Assembly: GCF_001704275.1 (NCBI RefSeq)
Contig: NZ_CP011533.1
Coordinates: forward strand, 3,658,001 to 3,722,000
Length of the DNA stretch: 64,000 nt
From: Streptomyces noursei ATCC 11455
GTDB lineage: Bacteria > Actinomycetota > Actinomycetes > Streptomycetales > Streptomycetaceae
Reading direction: 5' to 3'
In this document: positions 19,659 through 27,970 of the stretch, in pieces
How positions within the stretch are numbered: the stretch's first letter is position 1
How the letters are laid out: the number at the start of each line of letters is the position of its first letter
The notes under the pieces: model-generated
Database searches by the model: none
The model's input: the letters and a program-made list of their open reading frames with translations, nothing else
Told to the model about the DNA's origin: nothing
Program-made: the position numbers and the translations under genes

Positions 19659-19711
19659 ACCGGCCACTCGCGGGCCCTGGGTGCACCAGGGGCGGCCCGC
19701 GAGTGGCCGGT
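19659..19711. terminator. Strong hairpin downstream of the amino-acid permease
   Basis: Two perfect 18-base arms (19659-19676 and 19694-19711) enclose a 17-base loop, 46 bp past the permease stop. Read on the minus strand it is followed by a T-rich run, as in an intrinsic terminator. Confidence 0.8.
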
Positions 19712-19756
19712 GAAGGTTTGTGCGCTGAGGGAAGAAAGCGCGCCGCGAACGGCCGC

Positions 19757-21439
19757 TCAGGCGGTGGTCGGGGCCTTGTCGCCCTCGGCCTCCCCGGCGC
19801 TCTCCTCCGCGGCCAGTTCGGCCTCGACGGCGACCAGCGAGGGGTTGCGCCAGGCGCTGCGCACGCCCCAGTAGTAGAAGGCGAGCGCGATCACCGCGAC
19901 CACCGCGAGGTCGAGGCCCGGCGGCAGGTAGCCCTTGCCGCCGAACTCCTTGCCGCCCAGGTAGGAGACGGCCGCCATGACCACCAGGTAGACCACCATC
20001 CAGGCGCCCGCCTTCAGGTGCGGCAGCAGCTCCCGCAGCGGGCTGCGGCCCTGCCTCCACGGCCGGACGATCTCGTACCACGCCCAGACCGGCAGGCCGA
20101 TGGCCATGATGAAGATGACCTTGCCGGTGAGCGGCCACTTACCCCAGTACAGGACCAGCGAACCGAAGATCATCGCGATCGGCGCGATGACCGGCATGGC
20201 GCGCAGCTTCACCGGCCGCTTCATCTGCGGCGCCAGCCGCCGCAGACCCATCACCGCGACCGGCCCGGTGATGTACGAGATGACGGTCGCGACCGAGACG
20301 ATCTCGGCGAGCGAACCCCAGCCGCGGAAGACCGCGAGGAACATGAACGCGACGACGAGGTTGAGCACCAGCGCCGGGCGCGGAATGCCGGTCTTGGCGT
20401 CCACCTTGCCGAAGACGCCCGGCAGGTGACCGTTCTCCTGGACACCCTGGATCATGCGCGAGGTGGTGGCGGCGTAGATCATGCCCGTGCCGGACGGCGA
20501 GACGAACGCGTCCGCGTACAGCAGCAGCGCCAGCCAGTTCAGACCCCAGGCGAGGCCCAGCTCGGCGAGCGGCGAGTGGTAGGACAGACCGCCCCAGCCC
20601 TTGCTCAGGTCGGCGGCGGGCACCGCGAAGAGGAAGGCGACCTGCAGCGCGAGGTAGATGACCAGCGCGATGACGATCGAGAAGGCGACGGCCTTGGGCA
20701 GCGAACGGCCCGGGTTGCGCGCCTCACCGGCGAGGTTGAGCGGCGACTGGAAGCCGTTGTAGGCCCAGACGATGCCGGAGAGCGCCACACAGCTGAAGAC
20801 CGCGCTCCAGCCGTTGGGGGCGAAGCCGCCGGCGCGCTGGATGTTGCTGGTGTCGAAGTGCGCGAAGATCAGGGCGCCCGCGGTGAGGATCGGCACCACG
20901 ACCTTGAAGACCGTGATCGCGGTGTTGGTCTTGGCGAACAGCGAGACCGCGAACCAGTTCATGAAGAAGTAGAAGATCAGCAGGACGCTGGCCACCGCGA
21001 CACCGGAGCCGGTGAGCTCCGTGCCGTCGTACAGCGCCTTCGCCCAGCCGAACTCCCAGGAGCTCATGTACTGGACCGAGGCGGTGGCCTCGCCCGGGAT
21101 CACCGAGACGATGGCGATCCAGTTGGCCCAGGCCGCCAGATAGCCCGCGAGCGAGCCGTGCGAGTACTGGCCGTAGCGGACCATGCCGCCCGCCTTGGGG
21201 AACATCGAGCCGAGCTCGGTGTAGGTCAGCGCGATGGTCAGGGCGACGACCGCGCCGATGACCCAGGCGATGATCGCGGCCGGACCGGCGATGGCGGCGG
21301 CGCGCTCGGCCCCGAACAGCCAGCCGGAACCGATGATGGACCCGAGACCAGTGGCGGTCAGGGCGATGGTCCCGAGGGACCGACGGTAATTCGACGAGTG
21401 CGAGCCCTGCTCCGCACTCGTCGTCTTCGTCGTGGTCAC
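19757..21439 (-). CDS. APC-family amino-acid permease
   Basis: 560 residues from GTG at 21439 (AGGAG site upstream); the in-frame extension to 21760 lacks coding character. About 12-14 membrane spans. The first span carries the APC signature LTATGLGSIIGSGWLFG, whose unwound glycines bind the amino-acid backbone. The C-terminus is a charged Ala/Glu-rich cytoplasmic tail (EAELAAEESAGEAEGD). Probably a proton-coupled amino-acid importer; substrate not determinable. The next gene on the same strand is a GntR regulator, which may control it. Confidence 0.93.
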   Translation of the reverse strand: MTTTKTTSAEQGSHSSNYRRSLGTIALTATGLGSIIGSGWLFGAERAAAIAGPAAIIAWVIGAVVALTIALTYTELGSMFPKAGGMVRYGQYSHGSLAGYLAAWANWIAIVSVIPGEATASVQYMSSWEFGWAKALYDGTELTGSGVAVASVLLIFYFFMNWFAVSLFAKTNTAITVFKVVVPILTAGALIFAHFDTSNIQRAGGFAPNGWSAVFSCVALSGIVWAYNGFQSPLNLAGEARNPGRSLPKAVAFSIVIALVIYLALQVAFLFAVPAADLSKGWGGLSYHSPLAELGLAWGLNWLALLLYADAFVSPSGTGMIYAATTSRMIQGVQENGHLPGVFGKVDAKTGIPRPALVLNLVVAFMFLAVFRGWGSLAEIVSVATVISYITGPVAVMGLRRLAPQMKRPVKLRAMPVIAPIAMIFGSLVLYWGKWPLTGKVIFIMAIGLPVWAWYEIVRPWRQGRSPLRELLPHLKAGAWMVVYLVVMAAVSYLGGKEFGGKGYLPPGLDLAVVAVIALAFYYWGVRSAWRNPSLVAVEAELAAEESAGEAEGDKAPTTA

Positions 21440-21782
21440 GTGCTGGTCTCCTGATCTTCCCCCGTGCCGTGCACAAACTTCGCCATCGTATGAGCGAATC
21501 CGAAGATCCGGTTCCCACACCGGCCAAAAAATCCCGCCGAGTTGAGCCTCTGTGAGGTTTCCAACACCGATATCCGGACGACTTTCTGGAGCGAACTCCC
21601 GCAAATCGGACAGCAAAGTCGGCCGAATGTCATGCCCAACAGACTTTGCGGATAGCGCAGGATCCCCATACCGGCCGTCGACTTGACGAACACAGGGAGT
21701 GCGCAGGGCGCTCACCGGCCCCCGGAACGCCCCCGAAGACCGCCGCCTTCCCCGCCCCACCGGCGGCCGGGCGACCGACCGG
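21440..21782. other. Intergenic region (343 bp) between permease and GntR gene
   Basis: This stretch is relatively A/T-rich, especially around 21500-21680, and should hold the permease promoter. I found no coding frame with normal codon bias and no clear GntR-type palindrome. Two related strings, GCAAAGTCGGCC near 21612 and AGACTTTGCGGA near 21648, form a loose inverted pair of uncertain meaning. Confidence 0.4.
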
Positions 21783-22532
21783 TCACTTCACCGGCAGGTG
21801 GTAGGCCACCCGATGGCGCGCCGCGAGCGCGATCACGTCCGCCGTCTCGACCGGCCGGCCGCCCGCGAAGTACGTGCGCGAGATGACCAGCACCGCATGG
21901 CCCGGCACCCCGCCCAGCGCCATCGCCTCCTCGGCCAGGCCCGGCCGCGCCCCGACCTCCTCGACGACGTTGTCCACCACCACGTCGATGGCCGCCATCC
22001 GCTCGACCACCCCGCGCCCCGCCAGCGGGCCCTCCTCGGGCAGCATCACCGGCGTGCGCCCCGTGATCTCCAGCGGCTCCCAGGAGGTGGAGAGCATCGA
22101 CGGCTCCCCCTCCGCGCGGAACACGTACCGCGTGCGCATCACACGGGCGCCCACCGGGATCCGCAACCGGGCCGCCACCGCCGAACCGGCCGCCTCCTGC
22201 TCACTGTTGGACTCCCAGGTGCCCCGCACCCGCTCGTCCGTCTGCTCCTGGCGGAACGGCGTGCACCCCAGGGTGTGGTAGCCGCCGCGGGCGATCCGGC
22301 GCGGCACCGGATGCTCCCGCACATACGTCCCGGACCCGGACCGGCCCTCCACCAGACCCTCGGCCATCAGAACCTTGCGCGCCTCCAGCGCGACGGTGTC
22401 CGAGACGCCGTACTCCTCACGGATGCGGGCCTGGGAAGGGAGCCGGGTGTGCGGGGCCAGCACCCCGTCGACGATCTTCTGACGCAGGTCACCGGCGACG
22501 CGGAGGTACGCGGGCTGCTCACCGAAAGGCAC
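21783..22532 (-). CDS. GntR-family transcriptional regulator with UTRA domain (HutC subfamily)
   Basis: 249 residues from GTG at 22532 with a GGGAGGGG ribosome site. The N-terminal winged helix is typical (YLRVAGDLRQKIVDGVLAPH, LPSQARIREEYGVSDTVALEA). The C-terminal UTRA effector domain covers about residues 95-240. It should repress target promoters until a small ligand binds. Candidate targets are the adjacent permease or the divergently transcribed PIG-L deacetylase. No operator could be assigned. Confidence 0.93.
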   Translation of the reverse strand: MPFGEQPAYLRVAGDLRQKIVDGVLAPHTRLPSQARIREEYGVSDTVALEARKVLMAEGLVEGRSGSGTYVREHPVPRRIARGGYHTLGCTPFRQEQTDERVRGTWESNSEQEAAGSAVAARLRIPVGARVMRTRYVFRAEGEPSMLSTSWEPLEITGRTPVMLPEEGPLAGRGVVERMAAIDVVVDNVVEEVGARPGLAEEAMALGGVPGHAVLVISRTYFAGGRPVETADVIALAARHRVAYHLPVK

Positions 22533-22750
22533 AGGCCCCTCCCAACAGCTTGACAGTCAGCGACAGCGTGGCAACCGCGCGTCGCCGACCGCAAGCTCTG
22601 GCCAAATCTTCACTACCGGCAATGAATGCAGCTCAACGCCGCCTCATGTGCCCACCCCATCCGCACCGAAACACCCGTTCCACCACGGTCCGTGGCTGTC
22701 TGTCCGTGACCGGCCGTGCCACCATCGTCACCGACCAGAAAGGGGCCGCG

Positions 22751-23512
22751 ATGCCGACCGAGAACGCCGCCGTCAGCTCCCTCCGGCCGATGCCCGACGA
22801 CTGGCAGCGGGCACTGGCCGTCGTCGCCCACCCCGACGACCTCGAATACGGTGCGGCGGCCGCCATCGCCGAATGGGCCGACGCCGGCCGGGAGATCCGC
22901 TACCTCCTGGTCACCCGCGGCGAGGCCGGCATCGACGGCCTGGCGCCGCCCGCGTGCGCTGCGGTCCGCGAGGCCGAGCAGCGCGCCGCCGCGGCCCATG
23001 TCGGCGCGCACACCGTCGAGTTCCTCGACGGCCACCGGGACGGCGTGATCGAGGCCGGCACGGCGCTCCGCCGCGACCTGGCCGCCGCGGTCCGCCGACA
23101 CCGCCCCGAGCTGCTGATCACCCTCAACCACCGCGACACCTGGTTCGGCACGCAGTGGAACACCCCCGACCACCGGGTGGTGGGCCGCGCCGTCCTGGAC
23201 GCCCCGGCCGACGCCGGCAACCGCTGGATCTTCCCCGAACTCACCGACGCCCAGGGCCTCGCCCCCTGGTCCGGCGTCCGCTGGACCGCCGTGGCCGGCT
23301 CCCCGCGCCCCACCCACGCCGCCGAAGTGGGCCCCGGCATCCCCCGCGCCGTCGCCTCCCTGGCCGCCCACACCACCTACATCAAGGCGCTCACCGCCCC
23401 CGACCAGGACCCGCACGCCTACGCCCGCGACTTCCTCGACCGCTCCTTCGCCAGGGCCGCCGCCCGCCACCACGGCCGCCCCGCGGTCCTCTTCGAGGTG
23501 TTCGGGCACTAG
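22751..23512 (+). CDS. PIG-L family deacetylase
   Basis: 253 residues from ATG at 22751 with an AAAGGGG site. The zinc motif AHPDDLEYG lies near residue 24 and a later His in the TPDHRVVGRA segment. The family removes N-acetyl groups from amino sugars, for example GlcNAc-inositol in mycothiol synthesis or sugar-modified metabolites. Length and the short N-terminus fit the general PIG-L branch rather than MshB or Mca. Its TAG stop codon coincides with the left CTAG of a MITE-like insertion, so the original C-terminus may have been altered. Confidence 0.92.
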   Translation: MPTENAAVSSLRPMPDDWQRALAVVAHPDDLEYGAAAAIAEWADAGREIRYLLVTRGEAGIDGLAPPACAAVREAEQRAAAAHVGAHTVEFLDGHRDGVIEAGTALRRDLAAAVRRHRPELLITLNHRDTWFGTQWNTPDHRVVGRAVLDAPADAGNRWIFPELTDAQGLAPWSGVRWTAVAGSPRPTHAAEVGPGIPRAVASLAAHTTYIKALTAPDQDPHAYARDFLDRSFARAAARHHGRPAVLFEVFGH

Positions 23513-23676
23513 CGCCTGTCCGATGGGTCAGGGTCGGCAAGGCCGTGGCGTCTGGTGCGGTGCATCGCAAGGTGCCGGAGCGGCTCGATAGCGGAGTTAT
23601 TGGGGCGTTTCGGCAACGCGGCGAGGTGCCGTACCAGACGCCACGGACCCGGCCACGACCCATCGGACAGCCCTAG
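23509..23676. mobile_element. MITE-like palindromic element flanked by CTAG
   Basis: About 160 bp with perfect 14-bp terminal inverted repeats (CTGTCCGATGGGTC at 23516-23529; its complement at 23657-23670). A second perfect inner pair of 13 bp lies at 23544-23556 and 23633-23645. Both ends abut CTAG (23509-23512 and 23673-23676), consistent with a 4-bp target duplication. There is no transposase gene; it is likely mobilised in trans by an IS with the same ends. The left CTAG supplies the stop codon of the PIG-L gene. Confidence 0.75.
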
Positions 23677-23705
23677 CGGCCCCCACCGGACCAACGGAAA
23701 CGGAA

Positions 23706-23733
23706 GGGGCGGGACGCCCCGGCGTCCCGCCCC
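23706..23733. terminator. Perfect 13-bp hairpin between convergent genes
   Basis: GGGGCGGGACGCC and its complement are separated by two bases. It lies between the PIG-L gene with its MITE and the convergent SWIM-domain gene, so it is probably bidirectional. The rest of the gap to 23859 shows nothing further. Confidence 0.65.
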
Positions 23734-23859
23734 ACTCACCCTTCCCGGTCCGATCCAGCACGTGTCCAGCGGTCGGCGATGGCCGCTGCCATGCCGCTCA
23801 CGGAGCGAAATCCGGCGGCGGGGAAGTATGGCGCGGGGGCCTCCGCGGCGTCGCCCGGT

Positions 23860-25536
23860 TCACAGATGGTGCTCGTCCATCAGGCGCATCAGGTTCCGCT
23901 TGCGTTTCTGGGCGGTACGCAGGGCGGTGACGTATCCGGTGAACTCCTCCGGCGATTCCAGGCGGCGGTGGCAGTCCCGGATGCTCAGGAGCAGGCTGAC
24001 GAGCTGTTCGTAGATCGCGTTGCCGGTCTGTGCGGTCAGCGGCTCTACCAGGCGTAGGTAGACGCCGAGCGCGTCGGTGGGGCGGGTGGCTCGGGCGTGG
24101 TCGGCGAGGGTGAGCCACTGTCGGTCATCGGCACCGGTCTCGGTGGCGGCCTGCCAGGCGGCGTCGACGTCCTTGTCGTCGAGCAGGGCGTCGACCAGGG
24201 CAGGACCACCACACCGGCCCGGTTGCCGCTGCTCCGCGTCGGCACGCAGGAGGGCCAGCGCGCCCTCGCGCTCGGCCGGCCAGCAGTCCGCGGCCCGGGC
24301 GGCGGCACGCAGCTGCTGGTACGTGAGCAGGGTGCGGCGGGCGCAGAAGTGATCGCGACGCAGGGCGACGGCCTCGGCGAGCCGCTCCGCCTGTGTGTAA
24401 CGGTCGCAGAGATGGTCGACGAGGGCGGTGTCGACCGCGGCGAGGTCCCTGGCCTCCCGGATGCCGCGCTCCGCCCAGCACAGGGCCTCGGCGGGGCGCC
24501 GGGCGGTGTCCAGCTCGCGAGCGATGACCAGATGCGTGTGCCCGTTCGGCGCGAGGTCGGCCGCATAGACGGCGATCACTGCGTCGACGTCGCCTCCCGC
24601 CTTGGCCAGACGCTCCATCAGATACTTCTCCGCCCAGCCACGGCGGTTGCCCTGCCACGCCTGGACCGCCAACTTCCGCAGGACGACCAGCCCCTCCGTG
24701 CCGAGCACGTCCGCGTAGTCGAGCGGATCGATGTCGGTGAGACCGTCGTCCGACTCGCCGAGCGCATGGCCGATCAGCCAGCGCGCGAGCTCCTCCGGAT
24801 CGGGGCGCGCCGCACGGCACGCGGCGAGGTGGGCGTCGGCGAGGCCGGCGCCCACCTCGCCGAGCCACCCGTCGGAGTCGTCGACGCTCTCCACCGCCCC
24901 GGCCAGCAGCTTCATCGCCTCCCGCACCAGGATGATCGCGTCGGCTGCCCGTCCGGAGCCGGTGAGCCCGCCGATCGCCGACACCGCCTGCCCGGCCTGG
25001 TCCGCATAGGCGCGGGCATCGGCGTACTCGACGTACCCGTACTGTGCGAACGGACCGATGTCGAGCAGTTCCCGGATGCGGGCCCGGACCGAGGCGATAT
25101 CCCCGCGGGCGCTCGCGGCACGCAGCTCCAGGCGGCGCCGCAACCGCCGGTCCTCGCCGACCTGTTCCCGCACCAGAGCGAGCAACTCGTCCTTCGACAG
25201 GGCACACAGCCATGTGTCGAGGTCCAGTGCCCGGTCCCGCGCCGCCTTCCGCTGCCGCGGCAGGCTCTCCGGCCGGGCGAGCACCGTCAGGCCGAGAGCG
25301 ACCAGGTGCTTGCAGAAATTGCCCTCCCGGCCATACGGGCAGTCGCACTCGCCGGACAGCCCGCCGGGCCCGTCCAGGAACAGCTCCACCTCATACCGCT
25401 CCGTGCCGTGGACGCTCGCGGTGACCCATCCCTCACCGACCTCGACCCCGGACACCGCATCCAGATACCCGCGCCCGCGCTCGAAGGAACGGGCACCAGC
25501 CAACATCTTGAGGTTCGCCTCGGTGAGGCCGCTCAT
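23860..25536 (-). CDS. SWIM zinc-finger domain protein
   Basis: 558 residues from ATG at 25536 (AAGGAGA just upstream). The SWIM motif (GECDCPYG, then NFCKHLVALGL) lies at about residues 58-80, with the CxCx(n)CxH zinc ligands intact. It is followed by a long, mostly helical region with TPR-like alternation of Ala/Leu and charged residues (LADAHLAACRAARPDPEELA). SWIM domains bind DNA or proteins; bacterial members often sit next to SNF2 helicases or metal-chelatase-like genes, but none is next to this one. Function unknown. Confidence 0.85.
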   Translation of the reverse strand: MSGLTEANLKMLAGARSFERGRGYLDAVSGVEVGEGWVTASVHGTERYEVELFLDGPGGLSGECDCPYGREGNFCKHLVALGLTVLARPESLPRQRKAARDRALDLDTWLCALSKDELLALVREQVGEDRRLRRRLELRAASARGDIASVRARIRELLDIGPFAQYGYVEYADARAYADQAGQAVSAIGGLTGSGRAADAIILVREAMKLLAGAVESVDDSDGWLGEVGAGLADAHLAACRAARPDPEELARWLIGHALGESDDGLTDIDPLDYADVLGTEGLVVLRKLAVQAWQGNRRGWAEKYLMERLAKAGGDVDAVIAVYAADLAPNGHTHLVIARELDTARRPAEALCWAERGIREARDLAAVDTALVDHLCDRYTQAERLAEAVALRRDHFCARRTLLTYQQLRAAARAADCWPAEREGALALLRADAEQRQPGRCGGPALVDALLDDKDVDAAWQAATETGADDRQWLTLADHARATRPTDALGVYLRLVEPLTAQTGNAIYEQLVSLLLSIRDCHRRLESPEEFTGYVTALRTAQKRKRNLMRLMDEHHL

Positions 25537-25614
25537 GGTCTCCTTCACCCTGCTCCTGGTCCTGTTCACTGCACGAGAAGAGCCCCCATGCCTCATGAGG
25601 CGCTTCCACGCTAC

Positions 25615-25902
25615 TCAGATGACCCCATGCTCGCGAACGTCGGCAGGAACCCGACCTCGCTCGTTGACCTCGAAGAAACCCAACGCGGCGCAACGAGGAC
25701 ACGCATACACACCGATTCGCTTCCCTGGCCGTACCTCGACGCAGAGAGTCAGCTCCACTACAACCTGCACCGTTGTTGCGACGCGGAGACCACGCGCTAC
25801 ACCGCGCCGCATCCCTGGCCCTCGCGCCGGAGCCCACCCTCTTGACCTACGTCCACAGTCCGCACACTTGGGCGGACCCCTCGGTCTCTCCCTCGACCAC
25901 AT
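25615..25902 (-). CDS. Possible small zinc-ribbon protein
   Basis: 95 residues from ATG at 25902, with a GTG codon directly before it. It has two CxxC pairs, CADC near residue 13 and CPRC near residue 69, which together could hold one zinc. The stretch between them is a beta-rich VATTVQVVVELTLCVEV. Codon third positions are only moderately G/C, unlike core genes around it, so it may be recently acquired or not expressed. A plus-strand frame ending at 25978 overlaps its start. Low certainty. Confidence 0.35.
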   Translation of the reverse strand: MWSRERPRGPPKCADCGRRSRGWAPARGPGMRRGVARGLRVATTVQVVVELTLCVEVRPGKRIGVYACPRCAALGFFEVNERGRVPADVREHGVI

Positions 25903-26031
25903 CACCGTCTACCGGGAGCAGACCGGTCACCCTGGGAGTCAGCGCATCGAGATCGGCTCCACTGTCTACGACGCCTGAACCATCCTGACGCCAGGTCAGA
26001 ACATCCGGTACCGATCCAGCGCGGGATCGAA

Positions 26032-26065
26032 GAAGGGGTTGGGCTCCCAGGAGCCCAACCCCTTC
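26032..26065. terminator. Perfect 16-bp hairpin at the left border of the ychF island
   Basis: GAAGGGGTTGGGCTCC and its complement enclose a CA loop and are followed by TCTC. It sits immediately left of the first ychF-tail copy, in the place where the ychF terminator hairpin stands at 34659-34686. It may therefore be the original chromosomal ychF terminator, displaced by integration. Confidence 0.75.
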
Positions 26066-26067
26066 TC

Positions 26068-26139
26068 ACCAGCATGTTCGCCACGCCGACAACGTGGTGC
26101 CATGCCATCCGCTCAGACGTTGCAGCGGGATTCCACCAC
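26068..26139 (-). repeat. att-like copy A of the ychF 3' end (left border of island)
   Basis: By hand, 58 of 72 positions match copy C at 34692-34763 without gaps. On the minus strand it still encodes VVESRCNV plus a stop, compared with VVEFRFNV plus a stop in real ychF. It is out of context here: the upstream coding sequence is a TetR remnant. I read it as the outer attachment site of a tandem integrated island. Confidence 0.75.
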
Positions 26140-26681
26140 AAGGCTCTGACCTGCGGAAATGCAGGCGGATCCCAGCACCGTCCCAGCACGGGAATCGCTG
26201 CAAAGTACAAGTGGGCTCAGGGCCGCCAACGCTACACAACCTGGTCGACCCACGAACTGAGATCCGACGGACTGCGCAAGTAGTGCGTCGGCGAGACGCA
26301 TGAGGTTGGCCAACGCGGCGGCGATGGGGACGGCCTCGGGGTCCAGCAGCGATTGATGGACGGCACCGCGCAACGCGCCGACGATCAGCATCGCGGTCGC
26401 GGGCACATCGACACCGGTCGCCCCTCCGCGGTCCCGCTCTCAATCCTGCGGCGCAGGTCGCGATGGAGGACGGCCATCTGGTCACGCAGGAACGGTGCAG
26501 GAAGCACCACCTCGAACGTGAGTACGTACAGCGCGCGCATCTGGTGCAGTTTGCGGCTCCAGCTGGTGCGCAGTTCATCGAAGAAGCGGTGCAGTCCTTC
26601 GGCTCCGGTCCGGTCGCCGACCGCCGGCGTCAGGGCTCGTTCGCGCGGCCCCGCGACCGCCGCGAAGGCTCGGCAGGCGCA
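26113..26681 (-). pseudogene. TetR-family regulator remnant (no HTH, frameshifted)
   Basis: The minus strand encodes a TetR C-terminal domain. One frame gives GAEGLHRFFDELRTSWSRKL and YVLTFEVVLPAPFLRDQM. The frame then shifts by one base at a G-run (26421-26424 on the plus strand) into VPATAMLIVGALRGAVHQ and LANLMRLADALLAQ. The N-terminal DNA-binding domain is absent, because a stop precedes residue 1 of the fragment. The 3' end runs through the element border and stops at the ychF-like VVESRCNV codons. It cannot make a working repressor. Confidence 0.75.
26171..26189 (+). repeat. Paired CCCAGCAC repeats, left end of element 1
   Basis: CCCAGCAC at 26171 and 26182, 11 bp apart, follow copy A and the string ACCTGCGGAAATGC. 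The same order recurs after copy B. They fit arm-type binding sites of a tyrosine recombinase. Confidence 0.6.
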
Positions 26682-26705
26682 TCACTGGCACGCCATTCTG
26701 TTGTC

Positions 26706-27178
26706 ATGACGCACCCTGGCCAGGACGACTCAGCAAGGATCACAGCGGTGACACGGCGCGATGTCTTCGACTTGCTACGCGCTACGGAGGGCGGCTGGTG
26801 GGACGCCTGGACGAAGTCGCCTTCCTGGGCGGCCTGTACGACCTGGACGCCCTCCCATCAACCGACTCGCGCCACCCGACCGCCCGCACCGACATCATCC
26901 AGCACCGGTTCAACAACTACGACTGCGAGGACGATTGGGTCTTCGAGGACCCGCGGTTTGGGCTTCTCGATGGCCCGGACGAGGTGCTGCTGGCATTCCT
27001 CGCACGGCTGGTACATCCCGAGGTACGCCCCGACGCCGACGAGGCGGCCAGGCGCGTCGATGAGCTGAACCGGCTTCTGGCAGCGGATGGCTGGGCGCTG
27101 CGCCCTCGAGACTTCGTGTCCGGGCGGCCCGTCTATGCACCGCTTCCAGAGAGCGCCGTCACTCCGACGGCCGCCTGA
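26706..27178 (+). pseudogene. AbiJ_NTD3-like abortive-infection gene, frameshifted and truncated
   Basis: ATG at 26706 opens MTHPGQDDSARITAV and reaches RRDVFDLLRATEGGWW. One G is missing in the run at 26800-26802. The next frame then reads GRLDEVAFLGGLYDLDALPS, followed by DIIQHRFNNYDCEDDWVFED and LARLVHPEVRP to the stop at 27178. This pattern (short helix, FLxxLYDLDALPSTDSR, QHRxNNxDxEDDWVF, HPxVRPD) is what I recall for the N-terminal domain of AbiJ-type abortive-infection proteins. The usual C-terminal effector half is missing. Either a decayed defence gene, an intact NTD-only gene starting at GTG 26798, or a sequencing error in the G-run. Confidence 0.65.
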
Positions 27179-27396
27179 CCGAATACATCACAGCAGTACG
27201 CGACCACACCACATCACTCCCGCCCGGGCAGGAGCGGACCGAGATCGAGGCGTGGCTCGCGTTCGCGGACGCGCACCTCCAAAACCTCACCGAATCGGTA
27301 TCAGCGCTGAAACTGCCCACGCCGCCGAAGCCAAGCGGCGACGACCGCAAGCCCTTCCTCGGTCACTGGAGCCCCTACGGGCCCCGCTCCTATTGA
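27163..27396 (+). pseudogene. C-terminal fragment of an unidentified gene
   Basis: The frame reads DGRLTEYITAVRDHTTSLPP, then EIEAWLAFADAHLQNLTESV and ends PFLGHWSPYGPRSY with stop at 27394. Codon bias is Streptomyces-like. No start codon or ribosome site exists upstream: a stop at 27061 and the overlapping AbiJ-like frame cut it off. It looks like the tail of a larger protein, brought here by rearrangement. Family not recognised. Confidence 0.5.
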
Positions 27397-27556
27397 GCCT
27401 TGGCTCCGCCCGCGACCTACGGAATTTCACCAGGCGGAGGAGCGGCAACATAGCGGCGGATCGCCGGATACCGAAGCTGGTGGTCCGCCGAATACTGGTA
27501 GCTCCACCGCCACTCACTGATCAACCGTCGAAAGGCAGAAGCCGGACCAGGGGAAA

Positions 27557-27970
27557 TCACACCGCCACGAGCCGGACCCGCTCGCCGCACAGCTTGGCCA
27601 TGTCGTCAATATCGGAAGTCAGCATGACCACGGGGCGGTGCTGTCGCAGTGCGGCCTCGGCGACGGCCGCATCGATCGCGTACTTGTGTCCGTCCAACCT
27701 GGCATTCATCAGCAACTTCGAGGCAGCCCTCGCCTCCTCGTCACCGACGGGGACGACTCGCAGCCCGGAAAGCACCCAGTTCAGGTGGGACTTGTTCGTA
27801 CGGGCGTGGACGGCTTCGATGATGGTGAGCGCACTGATCACGACCTCCATGCCGCGCGAGCGCGCCTCAGCGATCAGAGCCACCACCTGCTCGTCGTCGG
27901 CGAGTAGCTTCGAGAACCCCTCGCTGTCGAGGACCAGCGTCCCCTCGTGACTCAACCTGCGGCGGGCCAC
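27557..27970 (-). CDS. PIN-domain ribonuclease toxin (VapC-like)
   Basis: 137 residues from GTG at 27970 with an AGGAGGCC site. Acidic PIN residues are in place: Asp in VLDSEGFSKLL (about 15), Glu in LTIIEAVHARTNKSH (about 53), Asp in KYAIDAAVAEAAL (about 98) and Asp in VMLTSDIDDM (about 119). It should be an RNase active on tRNA or other RNA. The start overlaps the antitoxin gene by 19 bp, the usual antitoxin-first arrangement. It lies inside element 1 of the island and seems intact, unlike its neighbours. Confidence 0.85.
   Translation of the reverse strand: MARRRLSHEGTLVLDSEGFSKLLADDEQVVALIAEARSRGMEVVISALTIIEAVHARTNKSHLNWVLSGLRVVPVGDEEARAASKLLMNARLDGHKYAIDAAVAEAALRQHRPVVMLTSDIDDMAKLCGERVRLVAV

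Noticed and set aside
25870..25978. Plus-strand tail GLSLDHITVYREQTGHPGSQ ending in stop at 25978
   Set aside because: Good codon bias over about 35 codons, but no start and overlap with a possible minus-strand zinc-ribbon gene. Possibly a gene fragment, too short to call.
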